Part shown: piece by piece, positions 22,876 through 33,526 of the stretch
How the letters are laid out: every line of letters begins with the position of its first letter
How positions within the stretch are numbered: position 1 is the stretch's first letter
Assembly (NCBI GenBank): GCA_021186555.1
Contig: JAJKFL010000007.1
Span: 24,991,177-25,055,176, forward strand
DNA: 64,000 nt
From: Reticulitermes speratus
Taxonomy: Eukaryota > Arthropoda > Insecta > Blattodea > Rhinotermitidae
Direction: 5' to 3'
Notes under the pieces: generated by a model
The model's input: only the letters and a program-made list of their open reading frames with translations
Databases searched by the model: none
Told to the model about the DNA's origin: nothing
Program-made: the position numbers and the translations under genes

Positions 22876-23144
22876 CAACTAACTAACTACACGGAGCCGA
22901 GTCCTTGAGAGAATAACATTTCTTCAGGTATTCAAGTTCCTCGAATTTTATGGAACCCGAAGTTTCATTACCCGCCACTTGTACATATCCTGAACCAGAT
23001 CAATTCAGTCCACGCTCCATTCTGTTTCTTGAAGATCCATTTTAATATTATCCTCCATGTACGCCTGGGTCTTCGAAGTGGTCTCTCTCTCTCCTTCAGA
23101 TTTCCCCACCAAAGCCCTCTGTGCACCTCTGCTATCCCTCATGC
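22876..23144 (-). mobile_element. LINE-A 3' fragment
   Basis: Inverse of the LINE-A end: TAACTAACTACACGGAGCCG (tail), ATTTTATGGAACCCGAAG, CTTGAAGATCCATTTTAATA and CACCAAAGCCCTCTGTGCAC. Its 5' truncation point abuts the SINE-3 that follows. Confidence 0.85.
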
Positions 23145-23424
23145 TTAAAGCAATCCCTGTACAGGCCTGGAGAGGCCCTGAGGGTTCCAGAAGGTTGAGG
23201 CTCCCAGAATTCCAGACAGTCGGCACATGAAGGTGGTAAGGTTGTGAGCCCTATGCACCAGACGCCTTTACCCCCCCCCCCCACCCCCCCAAGGCAATAT
23301 TCCTGGTAATCATTTCTGTTAGAGCCCGAGCCGACCACAGGATTCAGTCAATGAAAAATTCCAATGAATCCATCGGGCATCCAACCCGTGATCTTCCGGC
23401 TTGTAGCGCAGTGCCTCAACAAAC
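23145..23424 (-). mobile_element. SINE-3, nearly complete
   Basis: Inverse of the 28.6-kb copy: AGCAATCCCTGTACAGGCCT, GGAGGTTGAGGC-type segments, CCAGGAATATTGCC-type segment interrupted by a C-rich run (about 23272-23289), and a head with GATCTTCCGGCTTGTAGCGC. The expanded C run replaces the GGGGG of the consensus. Confidence 0.85.
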
Positions 23425-23904
23425 TGTGTCCCCTTCTCCCTCATACGTGCCACACTGAATTTCTCACACAGCTTTAAAATAACATAGTGACTTACGTCGC
23501 ATTCAACCTAATGACTTATACGTGTAATAGCGAAACAAAAAATTAATTTTTTAGTGAAACAGGTTGTGAGGTTTGGGAGGGGAGTGAATGTATCTGGTTC
23601 AGATTTGTCTTCAGTGGCCGAGTTTGGTATTAGCGGTGTTGAATACTCGGATTTCTTACCACAGTGTTTGTTTATTTCTGCTACAGTACTCTCTCTATAC
23701 CTGTCTTTCCAACAGTGCGTGCCGCAGGACATCATAAACGAGTGAAGACTCTTTTCCGCATTACGCCGAAAAAACTCATGCAAAAATTAATTATAAAATC
23801 TATAAAATTATAAATATACAATTCAACATAAATTACCCATCACTAGCATTAATTAGTAAATATTTCTTAAAACAGCTTAATAATATTTGAAGTAGAAGCT
23901 TACG
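23425..23904. other. No recognised feature
   Basis: Open frames of 60-90 codons on both strands near 23510-23780 have no recognisable domain or splice context, and I treat them as chance. Confidence 0.4.
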
Positions 23905-24060
23905 ACCTTCCATGAAGTCGTAGCGTGTAGTTTGGTAGAGGAGTACCGACGTTTCGGACGGGCGTTCTGTACAAATATTTTGGATGTAAAAGATACCAAC
24001 ACGGCCTCACATACCAGAAGAGCGTATCATACACACATCCATGAGAACCCCAAATTTCAC
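23905..24060. mobile_element. MITE-A, partial
   Basis: GAGTACCGACGTTTCGGACG is the family core; CATACCAGAAGAGCGTATCA marks the right end. The right arm lacks the inverse of the core. Confidence 0.6.
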
Positions 24061-24606
24061 ATATTCTGAGTTATTTTAGTAGGTTAGATTCCTCGAAATT
24101 TGTGTTCACATCACGGATCCTCAGATTAAAACATCTTGGGAACCATTACCCTACATTCTGGATAGGAAAGTAACATTTATTTATCAGTAGTAGTATTAAT
24201 ATCCCACACACACACATCGCCGCGATTGTCCAGATGTAATTTCTTAGCTGTAATTTCGACTATTCCACACATCACTGACTTGTGTATTTTACCTGAATGC
24301 TTTCTTTCTTCCATAAACTTTATGTATATTTATTTGTGCTTCATTCAAAGACGCTGTTCATATCTAGGAATGTACAGCGTCGAATGTTAGGGTGATAGGG
24401 AATAAGGACTAACAACGGATGGGGAAGGAAACTGTCGTGTCCTGACTGATTCACTACCTCGATATTTGTCTGGCGGCCATGAGAAGAGTCACGAGGGTCT
24501 CAAACGGTGCTAGGTCCATATTTCAGCCAAACATCTCCAAAATACTCGCAGACGTTAGAAGCATTACTGCTTAAGTCAGCTCGGTCGGTTAAACGTTTCA
24601 AAATGC
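24061..24606. other. No recognised feature
   Basis: Non-coding, AT-rich; a short (CA)n run lies near 24210-24222. Confidence 0.4.
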
Positions 24607-24635
24607 CTAATTAAAAGACGAAAGAATTCGCTTAC

Positions 24636-24855
24636 CTTGCAGGTAGCATACTGCGGGTAGGAATTGAGGCAAATGCTTCCATCGCTGTAGGTGAAAAGGG
24701 GCGGGCGACGAAGTTTTGATGTCATTTCTTCTTAATGATCTCGAGATATTTTCTTCAGAAGACAAATTAAACTGATTCAATGAAGATAAAATTCCAATAC
24801 ACACAGATCTAAAAACCTTCTTGTTGCAAAAACCACCACGATTTATATAAAACAC
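24636..24855 (-). other. Weak candidate exon on the minus strand
   Basis: On the minus strand an open frame beginning MFYINRGGFCNKKVF runs to a strong donor-like sequence (CTGCAAG then GTAAGC) whose last exon base would be 24,636. A GC box (GGGGCGGGCG) lies inside, at about 24,698-24,708. About 300 bp upstream on the minus strand are two CCAAT motifs. No homologous protein is recognised and no partner exon has been found. It could be the first exon of an unknown gene or chance. Confidence 0.2.
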
Positions 24856-24949
24856 AAAAATGTGTGAATGTGAACTTCTATTGATACGTCACTGCTGGCG
24901 TAGGTTTATTCTAATATTAAATATTGTTAATAAATTGAAAGTTCTGCCG

Positions 24950-25215
24950 GCAGTTCACTTGCTTTATTTTGAAGCGAGACCTGGGTGAAACAAGCAACCT
25001 GTTGACTGTGCTCAGACCAACTGTACCGTTCTTGGATCAGGTCTTTGAGCTCGCGGACGGAGTGACTAGGAACTAGGCAGCCAGTTGTACAAAGCGTGAC
25101 GTACACAGGCTGCTGACTTGCTGTTGCTTAAGAGTTTCATGACAGAGGACCAATCGCTGTGTTGCCGAGACACCTTCGCCAATCAGAACTGTTGAATCTA
25201 AACAAAGCTGTACCT
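24950..25215. promoter_or_regulatory. Promoter-like patch with two CCAAT motifs
   Basis: CCAAT occurs at 25150-25154 and 25179-25183, 29 bp apart and in the same orientation, in a locally GC-richer, repeat-free stretch. Such pairs bind NF-Y in many promoters. No TATA box is placed convincingly, and the direction of any transcription is unclear. Confidence 0.25.
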
Positions 25216-25289
25216 CTTCTTTGTTTTTATAAATTACGTGTAATATTAAAACTTAACTGATAAAATTTACAAAACAAGGAAGCGAAAAG

Positions 25290-25525
25290 TAAAGTTTCTC
25301 TGTCGACGCTATGAAGGCATACATGCGGAGTAGAGGTATAGTTCCACTCATTTTTAACTTCGGCACTAGATGGAGGTCAGTGATCAACTTCACGCTCTGG
25401 CCGCTTTGCCCCCAGGAAAGAACCCCGTGACCCATTGAACAGGAGGCTGCTTTCGAACGATCGTTTTGGAAAAAAAAATAATCTCTTGTCCCTACCGGCA
25501 TTCGAAGCCCGGAACGTCCGTTCTA
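25290..25525 (-). mobile_element. SINE-2, partial
   Basis: Plus-strand landmarks in the usual inverse order: CTATGAAGGCATACATGCGG, TTCGGCACTAGATGGAGGTC, GGCCGCTTTGCCCCCAGG, ATTGAACAGGAGGCTGC and CGGCATTCGAAGCCCGGAAC (B-box area). The A box end is lost. Confidence 0.85.
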
Positions 25526-25936
25526 TGAATTCTGAAATTATCAACCATTAAGCACAGTACATAATTTTATTTTAATTACTTAAATACTAAACATCGAGTC
25601 GAGTATGATTTACATTTGTGCATAATATTTGCGAGTTCGCAACATCTGTTCTCGGTCAGGAGGCAGCCTAGTCTGAGATGTTTCGTGGTCTTCTTCAGTC
25701 TCTGGAGGCGGGCTAATTGCTGGGATAATGTCTTGAAACAAATCGCGAAAGTCGTTTTCCAAATCTTCACTTACTGATCATTTGTGCCCGTCCTTCTACC
25801 TCACTCCCTGTTACATAACCTCTGAAATATATATAGCGTTGTTAAATATAACCTGCTAAACTCGTCCAGTATATTCACAAGATAGATTTCTGGTATTATT
25901 TCTGCTCTATGTGAAATATAAAATTATCATTTAGAG
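25526..25936. other. No recognised feature
   Basis: A 64-codon minus-strand frame lies at 25,576-25,770; it shows no domain that I recognise. Confidence 0.4.
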
Positions 25937-26235
25937 CAGTGATGTGTAACCTTTTTAAACCTTGGTTCAGTCAGACACGTGTGATTTGGCAAAATGTCAC
26001 AAATTGTTTCCAAAACATAATATTAGTGTATTTAAACATTGAATTTTATTAATTTTAATCATATTTTATTACATTGCGATTAGCTGTATAGCTTCTTTAA
26101 GAAGTAGTTGCTGATATATTTATGTCTATTCCCGAAGGAATTTACATGGAGCTGATGTTCATTAGAATCTCAAGCAACTAAAGGCTTCACGGGCTACTTA
26201 CGAAAGGGTCGAGTGCCACAGGTTGCCTAACACTG
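25937..26235. mobile_element. Non-autonomous hAT element
   Basis: Ends CAGTGATGTGTAACCT and (inverse) CAGTGTTAGGCAACCT. Flanks ATTTAGAG (25929-25936) and ATTCAGAG (26236-26243) agree at 7 of 8 positions. Non-coding, AT-rich interior. Confidence 0.85.
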
Positions 26236-26847
26236 ATTCAGAGTCTGTTATTCTGTAAAAAACAAGTCACTTAAATAAAATAATCGTAATGTATATATAT
26301 AAAAGGACAGAGTTGTAGCGAATCTTTGAATTATAAATATTTAAAATATACAGCGACAGAAATAATAAGACAGTTGCCATGTTCATGTCAGAACGATTGG
26401 ATTTAGCTAGCGTAGGTGAGGACCCGCGGTGAAGAAAGCAGTATCTTCGGGGTCCTTAAAAGTTGGAACATTTCTTTATCATACAACCTTATAAAAACAC
26501 CTTACACTGTCTGATATATATTAATAGGATAACGAATATTTTCATCGATGATTTTAACTTCCATCATAAAAATATAGTTTAGATTCAAGATTGATCCATC
26601 TTTTTGAATACAACTTATAAGATACCATTTTCAAGCTGATGAGGACTCCTGTGTTATTTGTTACCTAAATATTACGGAACTTCTTGTTCTTAAAATGACC
26701 AGCAGCCAATAAACGCGTTATATCTGACAGAAAAGTATGATTAAGCAGAGAATAACATAACAGTATAGCACTTGAGATCAGAAGAACAGTTCCTCAAGAA
26801 ATGTGCTCCGTGGAATTATACACTGTCTTCGTCCTTAAGAAAGATTC
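26236..26847. other. No gene; a stray LINE-A tail piece
   Basis: CTCAAGAAATGTGCTCCGTG near 26,792 resembles the end of LINE-A without the rest. The remaining sequence is unrecognised. Confidence 0.4.
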
Positions 26848-26858
26848 TGTGGACCACC

Positions 26859-27554
26859 AGAAATTAAGGGCAGATAGAACTCGGGGAATGCCTGCTATCG
26901 TTCGGTGAAGAATCTTTTGTCTTCCCGTTTGCTATCCAAAAATATAAAGATTAAAATATACAGAAGTATGATTACAATGTACAGAAGTATGATTAAAACA
27001 TACAGAAGTATGATTAAATGTACAGAAGTATGATTAAAATATACAGAAGTATGATTACAATATACAGAATTATGATTTTTCCTGTTGTTTTATATGGGTG
27101 TCAAACTTGGTCTCTCACACTGAGGGAGGGACATAGGCTGAGGGTGTTCAAGAATAGGGTGGTGAGAAAGATATTTGAGCCTAAGAGGGACGAGGTAACA
27201 AGGGACTGGAAGATATGTCCTAGTGAGGAGTTTCATGATTTGTACTCCTCACGAAATGTTATTCGGGTATCAAAAAGATGAATGAGAGGGCCGGGCATAC
27301 AGCATGTATGGGAGAAACAAGAGATGCATGTAGGGTTTTGGTGGGGGAAATCTGAGGGAGAGAGAGAGACCACTTGGAAGACCTGGGCGTAGATGGGAGG
27401 ACAGTGGGCGTAGACTGGATTGCTCTGGCTCATAACATGGACAAGTGGCGGGCTCTTGTGAACCCAATAAGGAACCACCGGTTTCCATAAAATGCGGGGA
27501 ATTGCTTGATTAGCTCCACGAAATGTGCTCCATGGAATTAGTTAGTAGTTAGTG
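26859..27554 (+). mobile_element. LINE-A 3' fragment (696 bp) with 11-bp target duplication and internal 21-bp repeats
   Basis: Flanked by TGTGGACCACC at 26848-26858 and 27555-27565. Encodes the RTE-like tail: an open frame from 27,018 has [20 protein letters not shown], then a KRDEVTRDWK segment. Later parts are shifted out of frame. The segment coding KIYRSMI has been duplicated to about six copies at 26,962-27,067; other copies have it once. It ends in the TTAGTTAGTAGTTAG tail. It is 5'-truncated and not functional. Confidence 0.9.
26962..27067. repeat. About 21-bp tandem repeat, six units, inside LINE-A
   Basis: Unit TACAGAAGTATGATTAAAAT with small changes; one unit is a base short. The intron copy of LINE-A at 54.28 kb has a single unit (TATACAGAACTATAATTTTG), so this is a secondary expansion. 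Confidence 0.9.
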
Positions 27555-27749
27555 TGTGGACCACCTAGTCTCTTATCCGATGGATACAGTGACTGAGGGT
27601 CAAGAAGACGAAAGGTGAAACATGATCCATCTCCAACTGCGGCGAGACTTGGCTAGAATGGAGATTACTTTGCTTCCAGTACATGCTTTGATTGCATGAC
27701 GCTTAGACACAGGAACAATTTTGTGTCAATATGTTTAAGGGTGAAAAAA

Positions 27750-28030
27750 GGTTAAGTTCTCCCTAGAACAGGCCACGAAGGCCCAGAGGGGGAGTAGAGG
27801 TATACCTCTACTCTTTCTTTAACCCTGGCACTAGATGGGGGTGGGTGGTCAACTCCACGCCCCGGCCGCTTTACCCCCGGGAAAGAGACCCAGTACCCAT
27901 TGTATAGGAGGCTGGGTGGGCCCCACGGCCGGTCTGGACGGCTGCGAAAAATCTCGCCCCTACTGGGATTCGATCCCCGGACCGTCCAGCCCGTAGCAAG
28001 TCGCTATACCGACTGAGTTATCCCGGCCCC
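27750..28030 (-). mobile_element. SINE-2, full length
   Basis: On the minus strand it starts GGCCGGGATAACTCAGTCGG (A box), then GGGGATCGAATCCCAGTAG (B box), then GTCCAGACCGGCCGTGGGGC, AAAGCGGCCGGGGCGTGGAG and GAGTAGAGGTATACCTCTAC at its end. It is the clearest complete copy of the family here and a good reference for the others. The tRNA-like head would carry an internal Pol III promoter. Confidence 0.9.
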
Positions 28031-28540
28031 TTTTAAGGGTGAACAATGACTGTAAAACAAAGAACACTTCAGTCCGCATATCCATCCCCCAAAGATCGCC
28101 AACAACTTTCTGTATGTACACGGCTCATATGCTCAGTAAGAAACGTCGGTATACAGAAATGGCCTTAGCACGAAGAAGTATGTCAGTTCGGCACGTCATG
28201 TACATTACATGAATTACTCATAGGCAGAACTTTCACCTACGAAACGTATTTTTTTTTAAACCGGGCTTTGGTTTGAGAAGTTTGTACAGTCATCTTTGTT
28301 TTTCAAAGACTAATTGAACTTTAAGGTTGGGATGCCAGTAAATTTGACTGATTCAATGCTTATAGCAGACTCTATGAACCGGCTTGTTTTCTGCAAAACA
28401 CGCAACAAATACAAGAGTACTGCATTGGGAGGAAAGGGTGGGGGGAAGCGTCACGGAACAGCACACAATACCGTGTTTTGAAATAGAATAAATTTTAGAT
28501 TTTGTCCGTTAATACGCCAAATTTCGTTAATTTCTTTATT
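28031..28540. other. No recognised feature
   Basis: Non-coding, with short homopolymer runs and no family match. Confidence 0.4.
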
Positions 28541-28553
28541 ATTATCTAAACTA

Positions 28554-28854
28554 GGAGGCACGCGGTGGCGCAGTTGGTTAAGGCACTGCGCTACAAGCCG
28601 GAAGGTCGCGGGTTTGATTCCCGATGGTGTCATTGGAATTTTTCACTGACATAATCCTGTCGGTAGCACTATGGCCCTGGAGTCGACTCAGCCACTAACA
28701 GAAATGAGTACCAGGAATATTTCCTCAGGGGGTAAAGATGGCTGGTGAGTAGGGCTGACAACCTTACCACCTTCATGTGCCGATTGTCTACAAATATGGG
28801 AGCCTCAACCTCCTGGAACCCTAAATGCCTGTAATGGGATTGCTTTACTTTTCT
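28554..28854 (+). mobile_element. SINE-3, full length, with 13-bp target duplication
   Basis: Head GCGCAGTTGGTTAAGGCACT (A box) and CGGGTTTGATTCCCG (B box); body CTATGGCCCTGGAGTCGACT, AACAGAAATGAGTACCAGGA, ACCACCTTCATGTGCCGATT; end GGGATTGCTTTACTTTTCT. Flanked by ATTATCTAAACTA at 28541-28553 and 28855-28867, exactly repeated. This shows target-primed retroposition and fixes the element's ends. Confidence 0.95.
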
Positions 28855-28867
28855 ATTATCTAAACTA

Positions 28868-29300
28868 AGAACCTTTTTATAGCCTCGACTGACGCGTCAA
28901 GTCCTGCATCACTCAAAACACCTACTTTAAAAAACATTATCGATTTTTCGTTATATATATCTTACTGATAAGTCACGTTGTCATTTGTGTGGCTGATTAA
29001 ATTCCTTGCGTTTATCACAATGCTCTCGACAGTTAAGATTATGATATGACAGCAATGCCTTCAAAGGAACTGTGATTAGGTTCTTCCGGGATGTGATGTG
29101 TAGAAACCCCGAAAATGGGGGGGGGGGAGCAGATTTCTCTGGAACGTTAGTATTTACATGTACGAAACTGTACGCCATCACATGGCAGTAGACAATTATA
29201 AATATTCACCGCAGTGGAAACCACAAGTGTCAAGTGAATTATGATCATGAACTATCCGTTGTAACAGTTATGAGACAGATCGGTTCACAGACTACCGTTA
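28868..29300. other. No gene; poly(G) run
   Basis: A run of about 9-10 G near 29,119 is the only notable feature. Confidence 0.4.
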
Positions 29301-29309
29301 ACGCGATAT

Positions 29310-29503
29310 TCATTCATTCTGTAGTCTGTCTTACGACAGGTGCGTAGCTTTTTCCAAAGCGAGATCTCCATTGACTGCGATCTAGTGCTTCCTCTTTCAA
29401 TTTCCAATATCCTCTCTTTTCCTTAAGGTCATCCAATAGCTGCTTACGTCTTCTCCCTCGTCTTACCGTCATTTCTATCCTTCCTTCTAACTTTCCTTCA
29501 ATC
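29310..29503 (-). mobile_element. LINE-B 3' fragment with 9-bp target duplication
   Basis: The minus strand codes KLEGRIEMTVRRGRRRKQLL, then DDLKEKRGYWKLKEEALDRS. The 3' end on the plus strand begins TTCATTCATTCTGTAGTCTG, so the tail is (GAAT)n-like. ACGCGATAT lies at both 29301-29309 and 29504-29512. Heavily 5'-truncated. Confidence 0.9.
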
Positions 29504-29512
29504 ACGCGATAT

Positions 29513-29774
29513 ATTGATAAAATTTAAGATCGATTCTACGAATTCACTGCAATTGACAGGGCATTAATAACTACACCATGAACATACAATATTTGTTTTT
29601 TATTTGGCACCAGCCCCCTTAGTTTTTGAGAATGGACTCGACCAAGTTTACTGCACATACAAATTTCAGTGGCCACCACAAATTACAAGACTGTACTTAA
29701 ATTTTTTTATTTATTGTCAGAATAATACGATCAAGAAAACAGTTATTTCTTGCAACTAGATTTCCACGTCTTCT
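29513..29774. other. No recognised feature
   Basis: AT-rich, non-coding. Confidence 0.4.
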
Positions 29775-29935
29775 ATCCTTTTATATCAGATGGAGGCGAG
29801 TGGTCAGGATATAGCTCCAGCCGTTTTAACCCCGAGAAAATGGTCCCCATATTGACCGGATACGAGACTGGGAGACGCAGGGTATAAACTCTGACCCTGG
29901 CTGTCCAGTTCACACTAAGCCACTTGAAAAGTATG
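29775..29935 (-). mobile_element. SINE-2, strongly decayed
   Basis: Weak but ordered landmarks: CAGATGGAGGCGAGTGGTCA, CCAGCCGTTTTAACCCC, GACTGGGAGACGCAGGGTAT and GGCTGTCCAGTT. A second even weaker piece may lie at 30,740-30,860. Confidence 0.5.
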
Positions 29936-30554
29936 TAAAAGCTTTTGAAGAAAAAAAAAACCAGAAATTTTTTGGTAACAGAAACCGAAGGTTCAAAACA
30001 GGTAACAATAAAACCCGACACTGGGAACGATCCTGACTTAGTTCCATCCATTTACAATCTTCAGATTCTTCCCAAAGTCCATCTTAGGCTTGTCCTGTCA
30101 AGTCCTCCTCCTTCAAAGCGGTAAAAACCTTCCTCCAGCATACAATGTGTTAGTATATCACACAATCAGGACTACATTAATAAACCTGGGTATGATTATG
30201 TAAAATGATGCAGGACAAGTCAAGTCTTTTTATGTTAAGAAACCGAGGCCAGTCATATTTTAAAAGAGATTTAAAATCCTTTTGAAATATAATAACTAGT
30301 TTTCGTGTTTAGAACTCATTAGTTCCGAGGTCTTTGTGTCCGAGTACAGAAGCACTTAGCCTGTTGTCAGACACGCAAAAGCTCTTAAAACTTCGAGTAT
30401 TCTTGCAAGCTGGTTCAAATAAAGTGAGTCGACAAAACTGTGTGACCTGATAACTTAAATGTCCATTATAGCCCGTTGAATTTCGTGTCGTATACGCGAA
30501 ACCGCTCTAAAGAAAATAAAGGCCCAAACAAATGTTCGATTACACGGCGTAGCG
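29936..30554. other. No recognised feature
   Basis: Non-coding sequence with no clear family match. Confidence 0.4.
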
Positions 30555-30720
30555 AGATCTCAGTTATAACCGTATAACAGTGGTGTAGGTCGTTTGGAAT
30601 GTGAAGCTCTATTGTTGCATGGTTCCCGACGTTTCGGAGGATCGTAGTTCCTACATGTTCAACAGTCAGGCAGTCCAAGAGTATTTAACACACCGACGTT
30701 GCCTTTCGTCTAAGCACCAC
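30555..30720. mobile_element. MITE-A, partial
   Basis: GTAGCGAGATCTCAGTTATA at the left and GTTCCCGACGTTTCGGAGGA in the middle. The right arm is degraded. Confidence 0.55.
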
Positions 30721-31054
30721 TCCTTGAAGGTGTATTGGAGAATGGAGGTGGAGTCCCATGAATTTTAATCTCGAGACTATCGATGGAAACGAGACTTTTT
30801 AAGGCTGCTATCGCTTTACCCCAGCGGAAAGAGTGCTCACACTGATTGGGTGGAAGGTTCTCCTTGCTCGACATTAGCAATATTGTAGACTTGTTCTTAC
30901 GTCAGTAGCATTGCATCGTGTTAGCAGCAGCATACAGGTGGTCTAGTTACAGTCAAATCACAAGTTACCACAGCACAGCTCTTTGAATAGTATATCTTAC
31001 ATCGTCAACCATAGATGCCAGATGGTTCTTACGTGAAGGAATGGGAATACAAAA

Positions 31055-31275
31055 TATTATATGAGATCTGCGCTCTTCAGGGATATTACGTAGCGTCGTG
31101 TGGTAATTGTTTACCGACGTTTCGGGACAACGTATCGGTCCCGTCTTCAAGGGTCAAGATTCTTGACCCTTGAAGATGGAACGATACGTTGTCCCGAAAC
31201 GTCGGTAAACGATTACCATTCGACGCTGCGTAATATCCCAGCAGAGCGCACATCTCGCCAGCAGCGTTATTCTTG
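31055..31275. mobile_element. MITE-A foldback element, best preserved
   Basis: Left: GAGATCTGCGCTCTTCAGGG, ATTACGTAGCGTCGTGTGGT, TTACCGACGTTTCGGGACAA, CCCGTCTTCAAGGGTCAAGA. Right arm repeats these in inverse order: TTGACCCTTGAAGATGGAAC, TTGTCCCGAAACGTCGGTAA, ATTCGACGCTGCGTAATATC, CCAGCAGAGCGCACATCTCG. Close arm identity makes this a useful reference copy. Confidence 0.9.
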
Positions 31276-31324
31276 AGCAGAAACGCCAGTCTCACGTTCA
31301 GCACAAAGCCATCGTCATTTATAG

Positions 31325-31847
31325 CAGTGGTATTTAACCTGGGGTATGCGTACCCCCGGAGCTACGCGAAGATATCTTAGGGGGTACGTAAAATTAAAAA
31401 AATAAATATATTATTTCATGATAAACACTGAATAATCAGAGCCAGATTTAGGGTTAGCCACAAGAGACCCGGAAGTAAGGACATTCGATTTGGGAGCGCC
31501 ATTTTTTTCTCTCTCTCTCTCTCCTTTATGCGATTCTTATCTGGGCGGCTAGTTTCATTTTATTCCACATAGTGCATATAATTTTGCTTTGCTAAAATAC
31601 CTTTGTTCCTTTATTAATTTTTATATGATAGGTAATAATATATTTGTTATTTAATAGCTTGATTCTCCTTTTTCTCATTTAAAACTTATTATTTAATACA
31701 TTATTTTGGATGTAATTTATTTAACTTATTTTAGATGTAGATTATAGACTATGTATAACTTGAATTATGCACCAACAACTTTGGGGTACAAAGTCGAAGA
31801 GAAATTATTTCTCGGGGTACGCGAACATAACAGGTTGAATACCATTG
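31325..31847. mobile_element. Non-autonomous hAT element
   Basis: Left end CAGTGGTATTTAACCTGGGG; right end inverse CAATGGTATTCAACCTGTTA. Flanks ATTTATAG (31317-31324) and GTCTATAG (31848-31855) agree at 6 of 8 positions. The subterminal GGGGTAC...GTACCCC segments recur near both ends. A (CT)n run lies at about 31,509-31,523. No transposase is encoded. Confidence 0.85.
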
Positions 31848-31855
31848 GTCTATAG

Positions 31856-32185
31856 CAGCGGTCGCCAACCATTCGGACCTCACGGACCACTAAACTCACA
31901 ATTTTGAATCCCGCGGACCACTAACATTAATTTTTTTTAAAAAGGTACAAACATCTATAAAATAATGATCATAAAATTTCCATTTTATTAATATGAAATT
32001 TGATTCAACGTAATAAGGCGAAAATTGTCAGCGATCCTGTGTCGGTGACACGAAGACGAATCAGAATATAATGAAACAGTATAATAAACATAAAAATTGC
32101 AAATAATGTCCAAATTTCTCCACGGACCACCAAAATTTTCTCGCGGACCATCAGTGGTCCGCGGACCACGGGTTGGCGACCGCTG
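31856..32185. mobile_element. Second hAT element inserted at the first one's target duplication
   Basis: Starts CAGCGGTCGCCAACC and ends GGTTGGCGACCGCTG, an exact inverted pair. Both sides carry GTCTATAG (31848-31855 and 32186-32193). Subterminal CGGACCAC motifs repeat near both ends (GGACCACTAA, GACCACCAAA, GCGGACCACG), probable transposase-binding repeats. Exact ends and duplications imply a younger age than the neighbouring element. Confidence 0.95.
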
Positions 32186-32427
32186 GTCTATAGCATGTAA
32201 GAATGCATCACCCGGCCCGCGTCCTGTAGGCGACTTCAGCTCAGTAGGGCTACAGTGCTGCCACAGAAGCTTGCCTTGGGGGTTTAACTGTCTTGTCTGT
32301 CTGCTTCGTTTCTTTTTACCACGAGTCCAGTATTGACCTACCATTCGTCTGTGTTGCCTCTGATCTGTGGTCTACATACACACTCTGATTGTAATCTTCC
32401 CTGAAATTCTAGGTTCGGCAGAGGTAC

Positions 32428-32660
32428 ATAAAGGTAAAGGTGAAGTTGTCCTTGTCCACATCATGAAGACATATGGGGGGAGCAGCTGTATAGCTCCACT
32501 CATTCTTAACCTCGGCAATAGATTAAGGTGATTGGTCAACATCACGCCCCCGTTGCTTTATACCGCGGGGAGAATACCGTTACCCGTTGAATATGAGGAT
32601 GGGTAGGCCCCAAAGGCTGTCTGTATATTTTGGTGAAAAGAAAAATATAAGTACGCCAAG
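32428..32660 (-). mobile_element. SINE-2, head missing
   Basis: Plus-strand order: GTCCACATCATGAAGACATA, TAGCTCCACTCATTCTTAAC, CAACATCACGCCCCCGTTGC, GTAGGCCCCAAAGGCTGTCT. Confidence 0.8.
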
Positions 32661-32744
32661 ACGCAATGTAGTGCGTTTCGACCACAATGAGAATGATTTT
32701 ATATCACATGGCAATCCATGGAAATCACTTCCCCGCTGTTAATT

Positions 32745-33245
32745 ATAGTTGATTTTTTTTAGGCGCTTTCGTAAAATTGCGGAAAGCGATTACTACCTTC
32801 GTCATGTCTGTCTGTCCGTCCGCATGGAACAACTCGGTTCCCACTGGACGAATTATTATGAAATTTTATGTTTGAGTATTTTTCGAATATCTGTCGAGAA
32901 AATTCAAGTTTCATTACAACCTGACAAGAATAACGAGTACTTTACATGCAGACCTATGTACATTTATGGTAGTATCTCGCTGAATTTCTTTAAAGTGAGA
33001 AATGTTACATACAGAAGTGTAGAGAAAATCAAGACACACATTTTATGTTCAATAACTTTTTTTCCGAAAATCGTGTCGTTTATGAGATAGTGTGGAAAAA
33101 TATGGTAGAGCCAGACAGGCAACAGATGACAATATAATACTGCGCATGCGCTTTGCGTGCTGGATAACTAAGGCTACAGACACACAGTCACAATATGTAA
33201 TACTTATTGCTTTTCCACGGCAACCATGGTTACTCGAAGCGCCTC
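32745..33245 (+). repeat. Dispersed repeat family E, second copy
   Basis: Begins near TTTTAGGCGCTTTCGTAAAA, followed by CTGTCTGTCCGTCCGCATGG and GAACAACTCGGTTCCCACTG. It is the reverse orientation of 12,690-13,190. No transposase, RT or tRNA promoter is visible. Open frames inside are not conserved in the other copy. Confidence 0.7.
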
Positions 33246-33526
33246 AATATTACATTTATACGTACATTGCCTGTCTTGTTCGGTGATGCCAGTGGACCCC
33301 GAGATTCATCTGCACGAAACCCTAGACTCGGAATGCCTGCAGCTGGAACTTACGCTTCCCGAGAATTTACTTTCAATATAACCAAACAGCGGGTTCAAAG
33401 CAAATTATCATTCTTTGATTCCTTTACAAGATGATCATTAGTCATTCTATAAGAACACTGACATTATATGACAACATCGCAATAAATGTATAACTGTTTA
33501 AGAGCTTAAAATATAATTAATACATT

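Noticed and set aside
27750-28031. Genuine tRNA genes at SINE heads (27.96-28.03, 28.56-28.63, 39.52-39.58, 63.41-63.48 kb and the SINE-1 heads)
   Set aside because: Each is continuous with a repeated SINE body, and the acceptor stems do not pair as in a functional tRNA. They are SINE promoters and not host tRNA genes.
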